NCBI GenBank assembly: GCA_019359445.1
Contig: JAHHHJ010000027.1
Span: 1 to 64,000 of the forward strand
Reading direction: 5' to 3'
DNA: 64,000 nucleotides
From: Kastovskya adunca ATA6-11-RM4
GTDB taxonomy: Bacteria > Cyanobacteriota > Cyanobacteriia > Cyanobacteriales > Coleofasciculaceae
The notes beneath the pieces were generated by a model. It was not told where the DNA came from and did not search any database. It was given only the letters and a program-made list of their open reading frames with translations. Below, piece by piece: positions 36,046-45,358 of this stretch. Made by a program: the position numbers and the translations under genes. Each line of letters opens with the position of its first letter. Positions within the stretch are counted from its first letter, which is position 1.

Positions 36046-36188
36046 ATAAAGGAATTGCACTGGCTTCTGGAGAAACAAATTTACCCATTAAAACATTTCC
36101 GCAAGATGCCCCTACTCAATAGATGACATTTTGAGCGGTCGCTTTTAGCCCGGTGAACCTGCGGCGGCTCATGGGATGGAATCATAGC

Positions 36189-36242
36189 GGTCGCTATTGG
36201 GATGAAAGTAATAGTCTGGCGCATAAATTATTTTTAGGATAA
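36189..36242 (+). pseudogene. 3' fragment of ilvA
   Basis: This reads GRYWDESNSLAHKLFLG and stop, against YRYWDENKNPAYKLFLG and stop at the end of the intact ilvA (34178-34231). No other ilvA sequence is joined to it. The surrounding 36046..36480 region otherwise holds no gene that I can see. Confidence 0.8.
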
Positions 36243-36480
36243 TGCGATCGCACATTTGCAATGTTCTTCAACAAAGTAAGGATGTTCTCTTCCACCTCGT
36301 CCTAAACAGGAAGTTCTTAAAAACGGTCAAAACCTGAGAAACACTTGTCTATATCCGCTTAAATAACTCAGTTTTTGATTAATTTAAGCTTTTCCTTCCT
36401 AAAAATTTTGGCGAAGAAATTTCCTTTTGTCCAAAGTTTAAAAGGGAATCTTATGCAGATTTCGAGCGGTTTTGAAGACC
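36243..36480. other. Intergenic, 3' side of flv1
   Basis: Convergent region between the ilvA 3' shard and the flv1 stop codon. It is AT-rich around 36340-36430. I see no strong terminator hairpin and no coding frame. Confidence 0.4.
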
Positions 36481-38211
36481 TCAGTACTGGCAGCCCGATT
36501 TGCGGTGATGCACTGCCGTCATCCCCGTAGGCTGTATCACCTTGCCATTGTCAATAACCCCATAGACTAACCAATGATCGCCGCAATCCATCCGATTCTT
36601 AACCGTGCATTCCAAATAGGCAAGGGCATCATTAATAATCGGACAGCCGTTTGCAGCTTCCTGCGTATCTAAACCCGCAAAACGGTCTTCTCCCGGAGCA
36701 AAGGGTTTGAGGAAGTGCCGCCTTACGTTCATCCCTTCCTTCAAAATATTCAAGACAAATTTATCTCCCGTATGAGTCAGAGATTCTACCGCCCGATCCT
36801 TGGCTACTGCAATAGTCAAACCAGGGGGATTAAAACTTGCTTGCGTAACCCAAGACGCCAGCATGGCGCTACTCACCTCGCCGCGCTTGGCAGCTAATAC
36901 GCAAAGCGAACCGACAACTTGCCCCACTGCTTGGGCAGTACGGTCAATTTGGGAGTTACTAACGGGTTGCGAGGGGGTGCGGAATTTCTTGGACTTTTTC
37001 AACGACTGAGCAAAATCCGTCCCCGCTTCTTTGCACTGTTGCAGGGTAACATCATCGGGTTTGAACTTGACCCGAATTGTTTCAAAGCCGAGACGATAAC
37101 CGGCATCTTGGAGTTTGCTTTCAATCTCATCAACCGCTTCCCCACTCCAGCCGTATGAACCAAAAACACCCGCTAATTTGGTTTTAGCAGTCGTGGAGAG
37201 GACAATTCCCAAGGCAGTTTGTACTTGGGTCGGCATGTGTCCCCCTAGAGTCGGGGAACCGATGATAAAGCCATCGCATTTTTGCACGGCGGCTTCAATT
37301 TCTGCCGGGTCGGTGAATTCACAGTTAATCGTTTCTACGCCGATCCCTGCCTTGGTCATGCCTTTTGCGATCGCCTGCGCCAGCGTTGCCGTATTCCCGT
37401 AAGCTGACGCATAAATAAGCGCTACTGTCAAGTCTTGCTCTTTCTGCTGCTGGCTCCATGTCCGATAGTCATGGGTGAGTCGGCTGAGGCTGTAGCGTAC
37501 AACTGACCCGTGACCGGGAGCATACATCTTGGCTGAGAAAGCCGCCAATTTATCAAGGGCTACTTCCACCTGCCGGGATTGAGCCGCATGGAGGCAATCA
37601 TAGTAGAAGCGTCGGTCTTCGTCTAAGCGCTTCCAATTTTCATCAAAGACTTGATCAGCGCAGACATGGCAACCAAAGAGTTTATCGGTAAACAGGATAC
37701 GAGTAGCGGGGTCGTAGGTGCAAAGTCCATCGGGCCAGCGCGGGGTGGGAACAAAGATAAATTGGAGTTGATGAGAGTTACCCAAGTCTAAGGTTTCTTC
37801 CGCTCTTGGTATCCAAATCTTTAATAAGTGCTGGTACTCTCTGAAGGCACTTTGCAATGCGATCGCACCCGGTTTAGAGCAAACAAATGTGACTTGTGGC
37901 GCTAACTCTAGCAAGGCTTTGAGCGTCACCATCCGGTTCGGGTTAACGTGACCCAAAATTACATAATCCAACTGCTGCAACTCTAAAGACTGTTGCAATT
38001 GGTGCAGGAAAGTCTCGGTAAACGACTCACCCGGCGGGTCGATCAGGGCAGTTTTATCAGCTTGAATCAGATAGGAATTGGCAGTGGTGCCGCGTTGCAG
38101 GGAGTATTCGACTTCAAATTTGAGTCTATCCCAAGTGCGCGATCGCAAAACGGTAGTATCGGCAGCAGCGATCGAGGCGACTTGAACATCGCGAGGTTTA
38201 ATATCCAGCAT
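36481..38211 (-). CDS. flv1: Flavodiiron protein Flv1
   Basis: 576 residues in the cyanobacterial three-module layout: beta-lactamase-like diiron domain (1-260), flavodoxin-like FMN domain (265-405) and a C-terminal flavin-reductase domain (425-576). The diiron ligands are non-canonical: GHVNPNRMVT replaces HxExDH, and PTPRWPD has Arg where a His is usual. That is the Flv1 pattern. Flv1 works with Flv3 to reduce O2 to water with photosynthetic electrons at photosystem I. The partner gene flv3 is 3.9 kb upstream on the same strand, with unrelated genes in between. Confidence 0.92.
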   Translation of the reverse strand: MLDIKPRDVQVASIAAADTTVLRSRTWDRLKFEVEYSLQRGTTANSYLIQADKTALIDPPGESFTETFLHQLQQSLELQQLDYVILGHVNPNRMVTLKALLELAPQVTFVCSKPGAIALQSAFREYQHLLKIWIPRAEETLDLGNSHQLQFIFVPTPRWPDGLCTYDPATRILFTDKLFGCHVCADQVFDENWKRLDEDRRFYYDCLHAAQSRQVEVALDKLAAFSAKMYAPGHGSVVRYSLSRLTHDYRTWSQQQKEQDLTVALIYASAYGNTATLAQAIAKGMTKAGIGVETINCEFTDPAEIEAAVQKCDGFIIGSPTLGGHMPTQVQTALGIVLSTTAKTKLAGVFGSYGWSGEAVDEIESKLQDAGYRLGFETIRVKFKPDDVTLQQCKEAGTDFAQSLKKSKKFRTPSQPVSNSQIDRTAQAVGQVVGSLCVLAAKRGEVSSAMLASWVTQASFNPPGLTIAVAKDRAVESLTHTGDKFVLNILKEGMNVRRHFLKPFAPGEDRFAGLDTQEAANGCPIINDALAYLECTVKNRMDCGDHWLVYGVIDNGKVIQPTGMTAVHHRKSGCQY

Positions 38212-38291
38212 AGTTTTAATTCTCTAGGTAATAGTTTGTCAGAGGTAAATGGTGGAGTTTGAGTAATTTTCCAAACCTTCGATCCACCGTT

Positions 38292-38879
38292 TCAATCGTG
38301 ATGTCCTAAACCGTTCGTCCCATTTGTAACGATAGAACTAAGGGGTTGAGAATTTAGATTAGTTGCCGTTTCAGTTGCGTTTGATGAGTTATCTGTCGTC
38401 ATGAGCTTATTCCTCATCGACAAGTGCTTTTCCGGGTCAACCCTATCAAAGGTTGGTGGAAGCCATACTCGAACAACTAATAGTGCAGCCATAACTAGCA
38501 AGAACGCACAGGCGGCTAAAATTTGAATCCAGGAGGTTTCTAGAACTCCCCGCACGATAACTTCTCGCAGAACGGAAACAATAGACACCTCCACCGCTAC
38601 CCCAATGGAAACTCGTTGCTCTTGTAAGTAAATAATCAACAGTCGGAATAACTCGACTAAAATCAGCAAGAACAGAATATCTGAGGTAACACCTGGGAAA
38701 TCAAGCGGAGGCAATAGCTCGAAAAACATCTCTCGTAGCTGGATTGCCATCAAGGCGAATAGAGCGATACACAGGGAAATGACAAATAAATCTTGGACGG
38801 TTTCCAGGACGCGCACAATACGATTGCGCTTCAACCCTTCGTAGCTGTTACTTGGCGGGTTCGTCAAAGCCTTCTGCAT
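38292..38879 (-). CDS. PsiE-family membrane protein
   Basis: 195 residues with four membrane segments (about 28-50, 62-85, 95-118, 120-142) and a polar Asn/Thr-rich tail. The sequence FVISLCIALFALMAIQL and the spacing of helices match phosphate-starvation-inducible PsiE proteins. The function of that family is not settled. It lies 80 bp upstream of flv1 on the same strand, so it may share its transcript. Confidence 0.8.
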   Translation of the reverse strand: MQKALTNPPSNSYEGLKRNRIVRVLETVQDLFVISLCIALFALMAIQLREMFFELLPPLDFPGVTSDILFLLILVELFRLLIIYLQEQRVSIGVAVEVSIVSVLREVIVRGVLETSWIQILAACAFLLVMAALLVVRVWLPPTFDRVDPEKHLSMRNKLMTTDNSSNATETATNLNSQPLSSIVTNGTNGLGHHD

Positions 38880-39032
38880 TTGAGATTCCTCTAACCTGTG
38901 TCACTAGAATCCAGACTACATTATTTTTACTTATAAGCTGCCTACTGATTAATTGAATTTCTTTATGGTTTTTATCAGCGTTACTCCCGGAGTTCCAACC
39001 CACCCTCCCTGAGTAAATGATTTGTGAAGGCG

Positions 39033-39065
39033 AGATTCCCGACTTCTCTAAGAAGTCGGGAATCT
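39033..39065. repeat. REP-like palindrome, copy 3
   Basis: AGATTCCCGACTTCT and its complement form a nearly perfect hairpin. Related to the copies at 31973 and 32627, but 6 kb from the transposase remnant. It could also act as a terminator for the NACHT transcript, whose stop is at 39171. Confidence 0.75.
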
Positions 39066-39170
39066 GAACCTCAGACGTTGTAGGGGGAGCATCCCGAATG
39101 TGTAAATTGCCCCTCAGACTGGAAGTCTAGGGCTATACAAACTTGCGTCCGCCTGCACTGACTAATACAT

Positions 39171-41519
39171 CTAGTCTGCGGAGGCAGGCTTTGTTTGTGG
39201 CTGATACTTTCCCATCTCTGCAATAGGCAGCAACAACTTGCCCTCAATTTGCTCTTTTACCCCGTCTCTCACCGCGCAATTACTATTCAGACAATCAACT
39301 AATAAATTATTCACATCATAGTATTGCTGTAGCAAGTGCTTCTGCTGAGTGTCATTAAAATCAAAATCATGAAACTTGTCATGCTTAATCAACACCTCTC
39401 TTAATTTCTCAGTCCATGCTTGACCTTGCTTTTGCCACCACACCATAAATTTATTCTCTTTTAATGAGTCTCGTAGTGTTTTTTTAAGATCTTCAATAGC
39501 TTTATTTAATTCTGGCTCAAACTCCCGTACAAGAGCGCAGCAAAGGGCATCAGTATGTATAGATACAAAAAACTCAGCCATTTCTTCATCATGAAATTTA
39601 TCTAAAGCTGTACGGCAACTTTGATCAATATCATGAGCTAACTTAAGAGTAAAGGCTAGAGCAAGGTCAGAGTCAATAATCTTGTCAAACTTATGCTCAA
39701 GGTTACGCATAGGAGGAGGTACAAGAGGAACCCAACCAAATTCATTTAAAAAACTAGTTGGGTAATGAATATCAAGACTAAGGGAAAGATAAAAAAAGCG
39801 AATGGCTACTCGTTTATAGGTTACATTGACTGAACTTGATTTATCATTTATCCATATCAAGAATCGCTGTAATATCTCATCCTCAGCTACAATTGCATCA
39901 GCCTGCCGCTTCATTAACTGCAACAGACAATACAGACAATCTGGTTTTGGCAACATTTCGACTGCCAGCAAAAATACTTCCCGCCAGTGTTTTTCTTTTA
40001 TATGACTTACTAAACCAGCCCAATCAGCACGATCGCAAAACCATTTCGCTGTGAAATACTCTTGAAACGTCAGGTGAGAGAAAGACCAGAATCCCTGTGC
40101 CCGTTCAATCAATAAGCCATGCTGTGCTGCTACAGTATCCAGCACGGCTTCACTATCCTCGGTTGAAATCCCCAGATATTCCGCAATATATCCCTGAAGT
40201 TCGCCTTGCTCAAACAATACATATTGCTCTTGCTCGAACTTACGCACAGCCAGATAACTTAGGAGTTTCTTTTTTTCTCCAACCGACAAGTTTCTGTAGG
40301 CTTCACTCCCTAATTCCCGCCTGACTCCTCTTTTTTCATCCCACTTTTCCAACAGCAGATTGATTCCCTTTTCATATAAATCGGAACGCTTAGGGGGCAA
40401 GCTTTCTAGGTTGTTGAAAACCCAGCAGGTCAAACTCAGTAGAATGGGTGTAACAGCCAGTTCAGCAGTTTGCTTGTTTTTAGACCATCTCAGCTCGCCC
40501 AGAAACTTTACTGTAAGTTCTGCTCCCTGTTCAGGCGTTTCAGCTAATGCAGTAAACCAGTTTTTGGCAAAGATTTCGACTTGTTACGGTTTGAATTCAG
40601 CAACCTCAACGTAATCGAACGTCGATAAGGTGTACTCTGTCGTTTGAGTCCGGCAGGTGAGGATAAAACGATTTTTGTAATACTGCTGAGAAAACTCATA
40701 AATATGGTCTTGGATATCTCGCCGCGACTGACCCGGCACCTCATCCAAACCATCCAGCAAAATCAAGACCTTACCCTGATTTAGGATTTGTTCTGTCTGC
40801 GCTTGATTAGCCAATCCAAATTCTTTATGGATTTTGTTAACTAAGTTGAAACAACTGGCATCTTTGATGTCTCTAAGTTCAACAAAAATTGGGATGTGGT
40901 TAGTCTGAAACTCACCCTTGCAGCAAGCAACCGCTAGGTGTCGCAAGAATGTGCTTTTGCCTGATCCTGGTTTGCCTAACACCATTAATCTGGGGTGATG
41001 GGCTACTACTTCAAATCCGGACAATCGCTTCTCTCTCTTCCTCAAACTCAAGCGCTCAAAGCAATCCCGTAAGTCTGCACCTTTCAGCAGATCTGGAATA
41101 GTTGCATGAGACTCGCTGGAAAGCTTCTCCAGCACATAGACATCAACATAAAGCTGATCTACGTCAATCCGCTGGAGGTTCAACAATTGGATTTTGCTGT
41201 ACTGGTCTTGAATTTTGTCACAACAGCGCGATCGCACCTCTCGCATCAGCTCATCAATATCAGTGCCATTGTCCTGCTTTCTCTTCCCTAGTGCAGGTTC
41301 AAAGTCTCCATCTTCCCAAGTCAAACCGAGGAGGAAGCCTATCTTGTCAGCAGTGGAACGTTCAACAGTTTTGCTCTGGAAAAAGTTGGAAAGCTGCTGA
41401 CTGCCTAATATTTGGTTGCGTGACTTTGCCTCCTCTAGGAGTTTTGTCTGCTTCCAACCCTTCGGGATGAGAGCTTCCCTTGCTTTCCGAATGCCTTGTT
41501 CAGATGCCCGAACTTTCAT
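39171..41519 (-). pseudogene. NACHT NTPase with an in-frame stop
   Basis: It would be 782 residues if read through. The N-terminal part (1-60; KGWKQTKLLEEAKSRN, STADKIGFLLGLTWED) looks like a helix-turn-helix DNA-binding domain. A NACHT P-loop follows (LGKPGSGKSTFLRHLA, Walker B LILLDGLDEV). A winged-helix and helical part leads to a C-terminal region of the short NACHT-associated type (WWQKQGQAWTEKLREVLIKH, QQYYDVNNLLVDCLNS). The only lesion is TAA at 40584-40586; both sides are in the same frame (EFKP-stop-QVEIFAKNWF). GAA to TAA is the likely change. Bacterial NACHT proteins serve in antiphage defence. Either inactive or read through. Confidence 0.85.
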
Positions 41520-41595
41520 ATCCCGCTCTCAAGCCCAATCACACTGTAAATATTAAATCTTTATTAAGACAATTTTGAGTTCAGCTTTGATATGA

Positions 41596-41690
41596 ATTCA
41601 AACGAACTCAAATCACATTCTACTGACTCAACAGTAAACTCAAATCAACTCAAATCACAACTCAAACACAACTCAAACCAGTTCAAATTC
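41596..41690. promoter_or_regulatory. Phased ACTCAAA iterons
   Basis: The motif (A)CTCAAA(T/A)CA recurs at 41596, 41606, 41626, 41638, 41648, 41660, 41671 and 41681 (some with ATTCAAA, GTTCAAA or ACTCAAC), spaced 10-12 bp with one gap, so all copies face the same side of the helix. It lies between the divergent NACHT gene and the small membrane-protein gene, at -77 to -171 relative to the NACHT start. An operator for the NACHT protein's own N-terminal domain is an inference. Confidence 0.75.
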
Positions 41691-41755
41691 TTGCTCCAGA
41701 AGAGCTTCAGGCTTTGGGTGCCATGCTGTTGGAAGTTCACTAGGAGCAAAATTTC

Positions 41756-41992
41756 ATGAAAACTTTCACCCCCAAACAGCCAGCTTCAGAACAGAATCAA
41801 CAGCGATCGCAAGCGACTCAACTCAGTAACTCGAAACCTAAATCCAGCAAAGCTCGCAGGCGGCTAAAATTTATCGAGTTTGCCGTCGTCGGCTTTGCCA
41901 CCTGGCTGAACCCTAACGTAGGGTTTCTCATTTTCCTCTTGAAACTCTGCTTTAAACTTTTGGGGCTGCTTCAAGAGGAACGAGAGCAGTAG
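41756..41992 (+). CDS. Small membrane protein divergent from NACHT gene
   Basis: 78 residues. A polar basic N-terminus (QNQQRSQATQLSNSKPKSSKARRRLKFIEF) is followed by one long or two short hydrophobic segments (AVVGFATWLNPNVGFLIFLLKLCFKLLGLL) and an acidic end. The basic patch before the helix predicts an N-in orientation. AGGAG lies about ten bases before the ATG. It shares its upstream iteron region with the NACHT gene, so the two may be co-regulated. I do not recognise a family. Confidence 0.65.
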   Translation: MKTFTPKQPASEQNQQRSQATQLSNSKPKSSKARRRLKFIEFAVVGFATWLNPNVGFLIFLLKLCFKLLGLLQEEREQ

Positions 41993-42121
41993 TAATCGAA
42001 ACCCGCCGAGTTCAGAGCTTTGTGATTGAGCTTCAAAAACTCGTGAGCAAGCAATGCTTAAGGGCACGATGATATCGTGCCCCTACAAAAACCTGCAAGA
42101 GAACTTGGCTGAAGAGGTGAG

Positions 42122-43849
42122 TTAATAATGATTCCCGACTTTACGATGGTGTACTGCCGTCAGAGCATCGGGTTTGGAAACGCGACCCACCGAAACAGTG
42201 GCGTAGATCGTCCAGTGGTCGCCACAATCCAAGCGGCTTTTGACTTCGCACTCCATATAGGCAAGAGCGTCTGCCAGAATGGGAGAACCATCGGTTGCTG
42301 GATAGGTCTTAACACCTGCAAAGCGATCGCTACCGGGAGGGAAGCGCTTGAGGAAGTGCTTCATCAGTCCTTGGTAATTGCCTTCTTCCAGCACGTTGAG
42401 GACGAAGCGATCGCCTACATGCAGCAACGACTCAATAGCGCGGTCTTTCGCTACAGCAACGCTTATCCCCAAGGGTTTGAAGCTAGCTTGCGCCACCCAA
42501 GAGGCAAACATGGCACTGCTGACATTGCCCTTCTTGGTCGTGAGAATGTACAGTCCGCTACTGAGTCTTCCCAAGGCTTTTTCTAGGTCGGAATCTAAGG
42601 CTTTGATTTGCTTGATAGTGCGATCGCGAGTCAACCACTGCCCCAAGTCTGTTCCTGCTTCTTCACACAAATGATAGGTTTCTTCGTGTGGTGTCTCCTT
42701 GACCAGAATTGGCGGAAAAGCAGGGTTCAGACCTAAATCTCGGAATTTGTTGACTAGCTGATAAGCTGATTCACTATCCTCAGCGCCAGACTCAAATACA
42801 CCGAACGATTGCTTAGCATTGGTCGCCGCTAAGATAATGCCGATCGCTGTTTGAGTTGTAGTTGCTGCTTCTCCTGTAGTCGGTGGGGTAGCAATAACCA
42901 ACCCAGAAGCCATGCTTACCAGCTCTTTCACTTCTTGGGGGTCAGCCGATCGCAAATCCATCATTTCCACCGCCACACCTGTTTTCGTGATGCCGTGTGC
43001 GATCGCTTGACTCATGCGATCACTAAATCCGTAATCGGACAGGTAAAATACGGCAACCGTCGTTTCTGCCTTGGCTTGCTCCTGACTCCACTGACGGTAG
43101 CAATTCACCAGTTCGGTCACATTGTGATGCAGTAGGGGGCCGTGACCCGTAGCAATGGTTTCAATCTCCGGCAACTCTTTCATCCGCTTCAAAGCAGACA
43201 GCACCGAGCGAGCATTTGGCCCCATCAAACAGTCGTAGTAATATTTGTAATCCTCTTCAATGAGTTCTAAATCTTCATCAAAGGTGTGGTCATCGCAATA
43301 ATGCATCCCAAAGGCATCGCAGGTGTAGAGAATCTGCGTTTTGGTATCAAAGGTGAAGATGGTATCGGGCCAGTGCAGATTGGGCGCGATGACAAATTCC
43401 AGCATGTGTCCGTTACCCAAATCTAAGCGATCGCTATTTTTCACAATCCGTGATTGAAATGGCTGATGCAGCCAATTTTCAAGGAACTGAATGGCGACTT
43501 TTGAACCAACAACGGTAATTTGCGGGGCGAGTGCCAGGATATCTTTGACCAACCCACTGTGATCGGGTTCGGTATGGCTAACAATTAGGTAATTCAGTTG
43601 ATTGGGGTCAATCAGTCCCGTCACGGTGTCGAGATACAGTTGGCGAAACTTCTCGTGAGAGGTGTCTACTAGGGCAGTTTGTTCGCCTTGAATCAAGAAT
43701 GAGTTGTAGGTGGTGCCATTTTGTAGCCCGAATTCAATGTCGAAGCGATCGCGATCCCAATCCAGGGAGCGAATTGCCGTTGTCTCAGGTGCAATTTCGA
43801 CAGTCTGCATCGTCAGTCGGCGTTGAACTTTTTCAGCAACGGTTACCAT
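42122..43849 (-). CDS. flv3: Flavodiiron protein Flv3
   Basis: 575 residues with the same three modules as Flv1. Here the diiron ligands are complete: HTEPDHSG, LHWPD, CDAFGMHYC and ATGHGPLL. That is the Flv3/Flv4 class, and RSLDWDRDRFDIEFGLQNGT resembles Flv3. It forms, with Flv1, the light-driven O2-reducing enzyme that protects photosystem I. I choose ATG 43849, which has AAGGAGG six bases upstream; the longer frame to 43870 lacks a ribosome site. In other cyanobacteria flv1 and flv3 often lie together; here foreign-looking genes lie between. Confidence 0.92.
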   Translation of the reverse strand: MVTVAEKVQRRLTMQTVEIAPETTAIRSLDWDRDRFDIEFGLQNGTTYNSFLIQGEQTALVDTSHEKFRQLYLDTVTGLIDPNQLNYLIVSHTEPDHSGLVKDILALAPQITVVGSKVAIQFLENWLHQPFQSRIVKNSDRLDLGNGHMLEFVIAPNLHWPDTIFTFDTKTQILYTCDAFGMHYCDDHTFDEDLELIEEDYKYYYDCLMGPNARSVLSALKRMKELPEIETIATGHGPLLHHNVTELVNCYRQWSQEQAKAETTVAVFYLSDYGFSDRMSQAIAHGITKTGVAVEMMDLRSADPQEVKELVSMASGLVIATPPTTGEAATTTQTAIGIILAATNAKQSFGVFESGAEDSESAYQLVNKFRDLGLNPAFPPILVKETPHEETYHLCEEAGTDLGQWLTRDRTIKQIKALDSDLEKALGRLSSGLYILTTKKGNVSSAMFASWVAQASFKPLGISVAVAKDRAIESLLHVGDRFVLNVLEEGNYQGLMKHFLKRFPPGSDRFAGVKTYPATDGSPILADALAYMECEVKSRLDCGDHWTIYATVSVGRVSKPDALTAVHHRKVGNHY

Positions 43850-44067
43850 CGGTCGCCTCCTTTTATGCAATTCAATTACATGTCTTTACAGGTATTAAGT
43901 TTAACTATCGTTTTCTACTTTTAAGTTAGTATTATCTTATGATTAAATTCAGGATTTTATAGGGGGTTGGAGATGTTGCCGCGATTCTCCTAGCCCCTTC
44001 AGGGTGGCTTCGCCAACGGAGACACTTCGCGATCGTCTCCTCACAAAACGTCCAGAAGCTGGAAGCC

Positions 44068-44133
44068 GCAACCTTCCGCCTTGTTGCAAAACGGGCAGAG
44101 TTCGGCAAACGCCGCGAAGCCATCTTTGCCGTC
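44068..44133 (+). pseudogene. Internal fragment of ilvA
   Basis: This 66-bp piece reads ATFRLVAKRAEFGKRREAIF followed by AV. The intact gene has GRLRFVAERAEFGERREAIF followed by AV (33649-33720). CGCCGCGAAGCCATCTTTGC is identical in both. It is joined abruptly to an unrelated reading frame at about 44135. Confidence 0.8.
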
Positions 44134-44135
44134 AA

Positions 44136-44480
44136 ACTCACAAGCGAGTCCGTGTTGAATATCCGATTACTGTCAATGACTGGCTCAAGGGTACATTGAA
44201 TTATTATTTTCCAGATTTGCTGGTGATTGAAGCAAAGCGAGATAATCTTGAGAATGGCTTCACTCAACTCGCAGTTGAACTGATTGCCTTGGATCAATGG
44301 ACAAACTCGGATACACCGATTCTTTATGGGTCTGTTACCACTGGGAATGATTGGCGGTTTGGTGAATTTCACCGACAACAACGACAAATTATTCAGGATT
44401 TCAAGCTGTATCGTGTTCCGGAAGAGTTAGAGATACTGATTGGTATTCTCATTGGTTTACTCAGTAAAGAATCCGGGTAG
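44136..44480 (+). pseudogene. 3' remainder of a PD-(D/E)XK-like gene
   Basis: About 114 residues remain. PDLLVIEAKRD resembles the D-x-E-x-K core of PD-(D/E)XK nucleases, and FTQLAVELIALDQW suits the helix that follows. The end (EILIGILIGLLSKESG) looks natural. The 5' part is missing, having been replaced by the ilvA shard; the open frame continues upstream to 44004 only by reading that shard out of frame. Function as a nuclease is a guess from the motif. Not adjacent to any restriction gene. Confidence 0.5.
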
Positions 44481-44633
44481 GGTGGGTATTGCACCCAAAT
44501 TTTGGGATATGAGCGATGAAATAACGGCAATGCCTATCCGACAAGAGCGATCGCACCGCCTCCGAAAGGGGCAGAAAAAGCTTCACGTCTCTACAGAATA
44601 TTGCTTCTAAGGTGGATAAGCTCGTGCGATACA

Positions 44634-45290
44634 CTAAGCTTGAAAGATCAGGGAAAGATTATTCGCTGGCATCGTATAGGTTTTGATGAGTGAGAGGTGC
44701 TGCTCCTGTGCAACTGCAACCACCTCCTCCAAATCCCGCACACCCCACTCTGGATTTTGCATCTGAAGACTCTCATCAAAAGCCGCATTGCTGGATGCTG
44801 TGTGCCTGCCACCTTGTTTGAAAGGCCCGTATAGATACAAAATGCCACCCGGAGGAAGAATCCGCCCTGCCCCTGCCATCAATCCCAGACAGGCTGACCA
44901 AGGGGCAATGTGAATCATGTTAATGTTGACGATCGCCACAATTGGCTCCTGGTTAAAGTCTATACCCTGCAACGATTCTGGCAGTTCATCCTGCTCGATT
45001 GCCCAAACCGGATCGCAAACATCCAACGCGATTGGGGAATACAAATTATCCGCAGGGCAATATTCCCGCCATGCTGCAATGCTCGCTCGTGCTACGTTGT
45101 TGGGGTCAGATGGAATCCATTTACGCCGATGGAGTCGGGGTGCAAAAAAGACAGCATGTTCCCCAGTCCCACTGGAGACTTCCAACACGGTGCCAGTGAG
45201 TGGTAGAACTTGTAAAAGCACCTCCAGAATGGCTTCTCGATTGCGTTGTGTAGCGGGGGCATACTGTCGGGCATCTAGGAATTCATTCAT
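44634..45290 (-). CDS. DUF938 SAM-dependent methyltransferase-like protein
   Basis: 218 residues. The SAM-binding loop is VLEVSSGTGEHAVFFA (E-x-G-x-G type) at about 36-51, followed by PSDPNNVA (acidic end of strand 2) and later NINMIHIAPW and PPGGILYLYGPFK. This is the DUF938 family layout and length. The methyl acceptor is unknown. It lies 68 bp from the next minus-strand gene but downstream of it, so co-transcription is possible. Confidence 0.85.
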   Translation of the reverse strand: MNEFLDARQYAPATQRNREAILEVLLQVLPLTGTVLEVSSGTGEHAVFFAPRLHRRKWIPSDPNNVARASIAAWREYCPADNLYSPIALDVCDPVWAIEQDELPESLQGIDFNQEPIVAIVNINMIHIAPWSACLGLMAGAGRILPPGGILYLYGPFKQGGRHTASSNAAFDESLQMQNPEWGVRDLEEVVAVAQEQHLSLIKTYTMPANNLSLIFQA

Positions 45291-45358
45291 CTGGGCTGTG
45301 TAGGATGGGTAGAAACTTCACCAAAGAATTGCAACACAAGCGCGATCGCCTCTATTTT

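Noticed and set aside
36481-38211. flv1 and flv3 as the Flv2/Flv4 pair
   Set aside because: The middle gene of the flv4-2 operon is absent and the sequences (GHVNPNR; RSLDWDRDRFDIEF) look like Flv1 and Flv3.
39171-40433. A separate gene starting at TTG 40433
   Set aside because: The frame continues upstream to the TAA at 40584 with NACHT-like sequence (QVEIFAKNWF), so it is the rest of the NACHT gene.
43932-44387. 151-residue minus-strand open frame
   Set aside because: It is the antisense of the ilvA shard and of the PD-(D/E)XK-like remnant.
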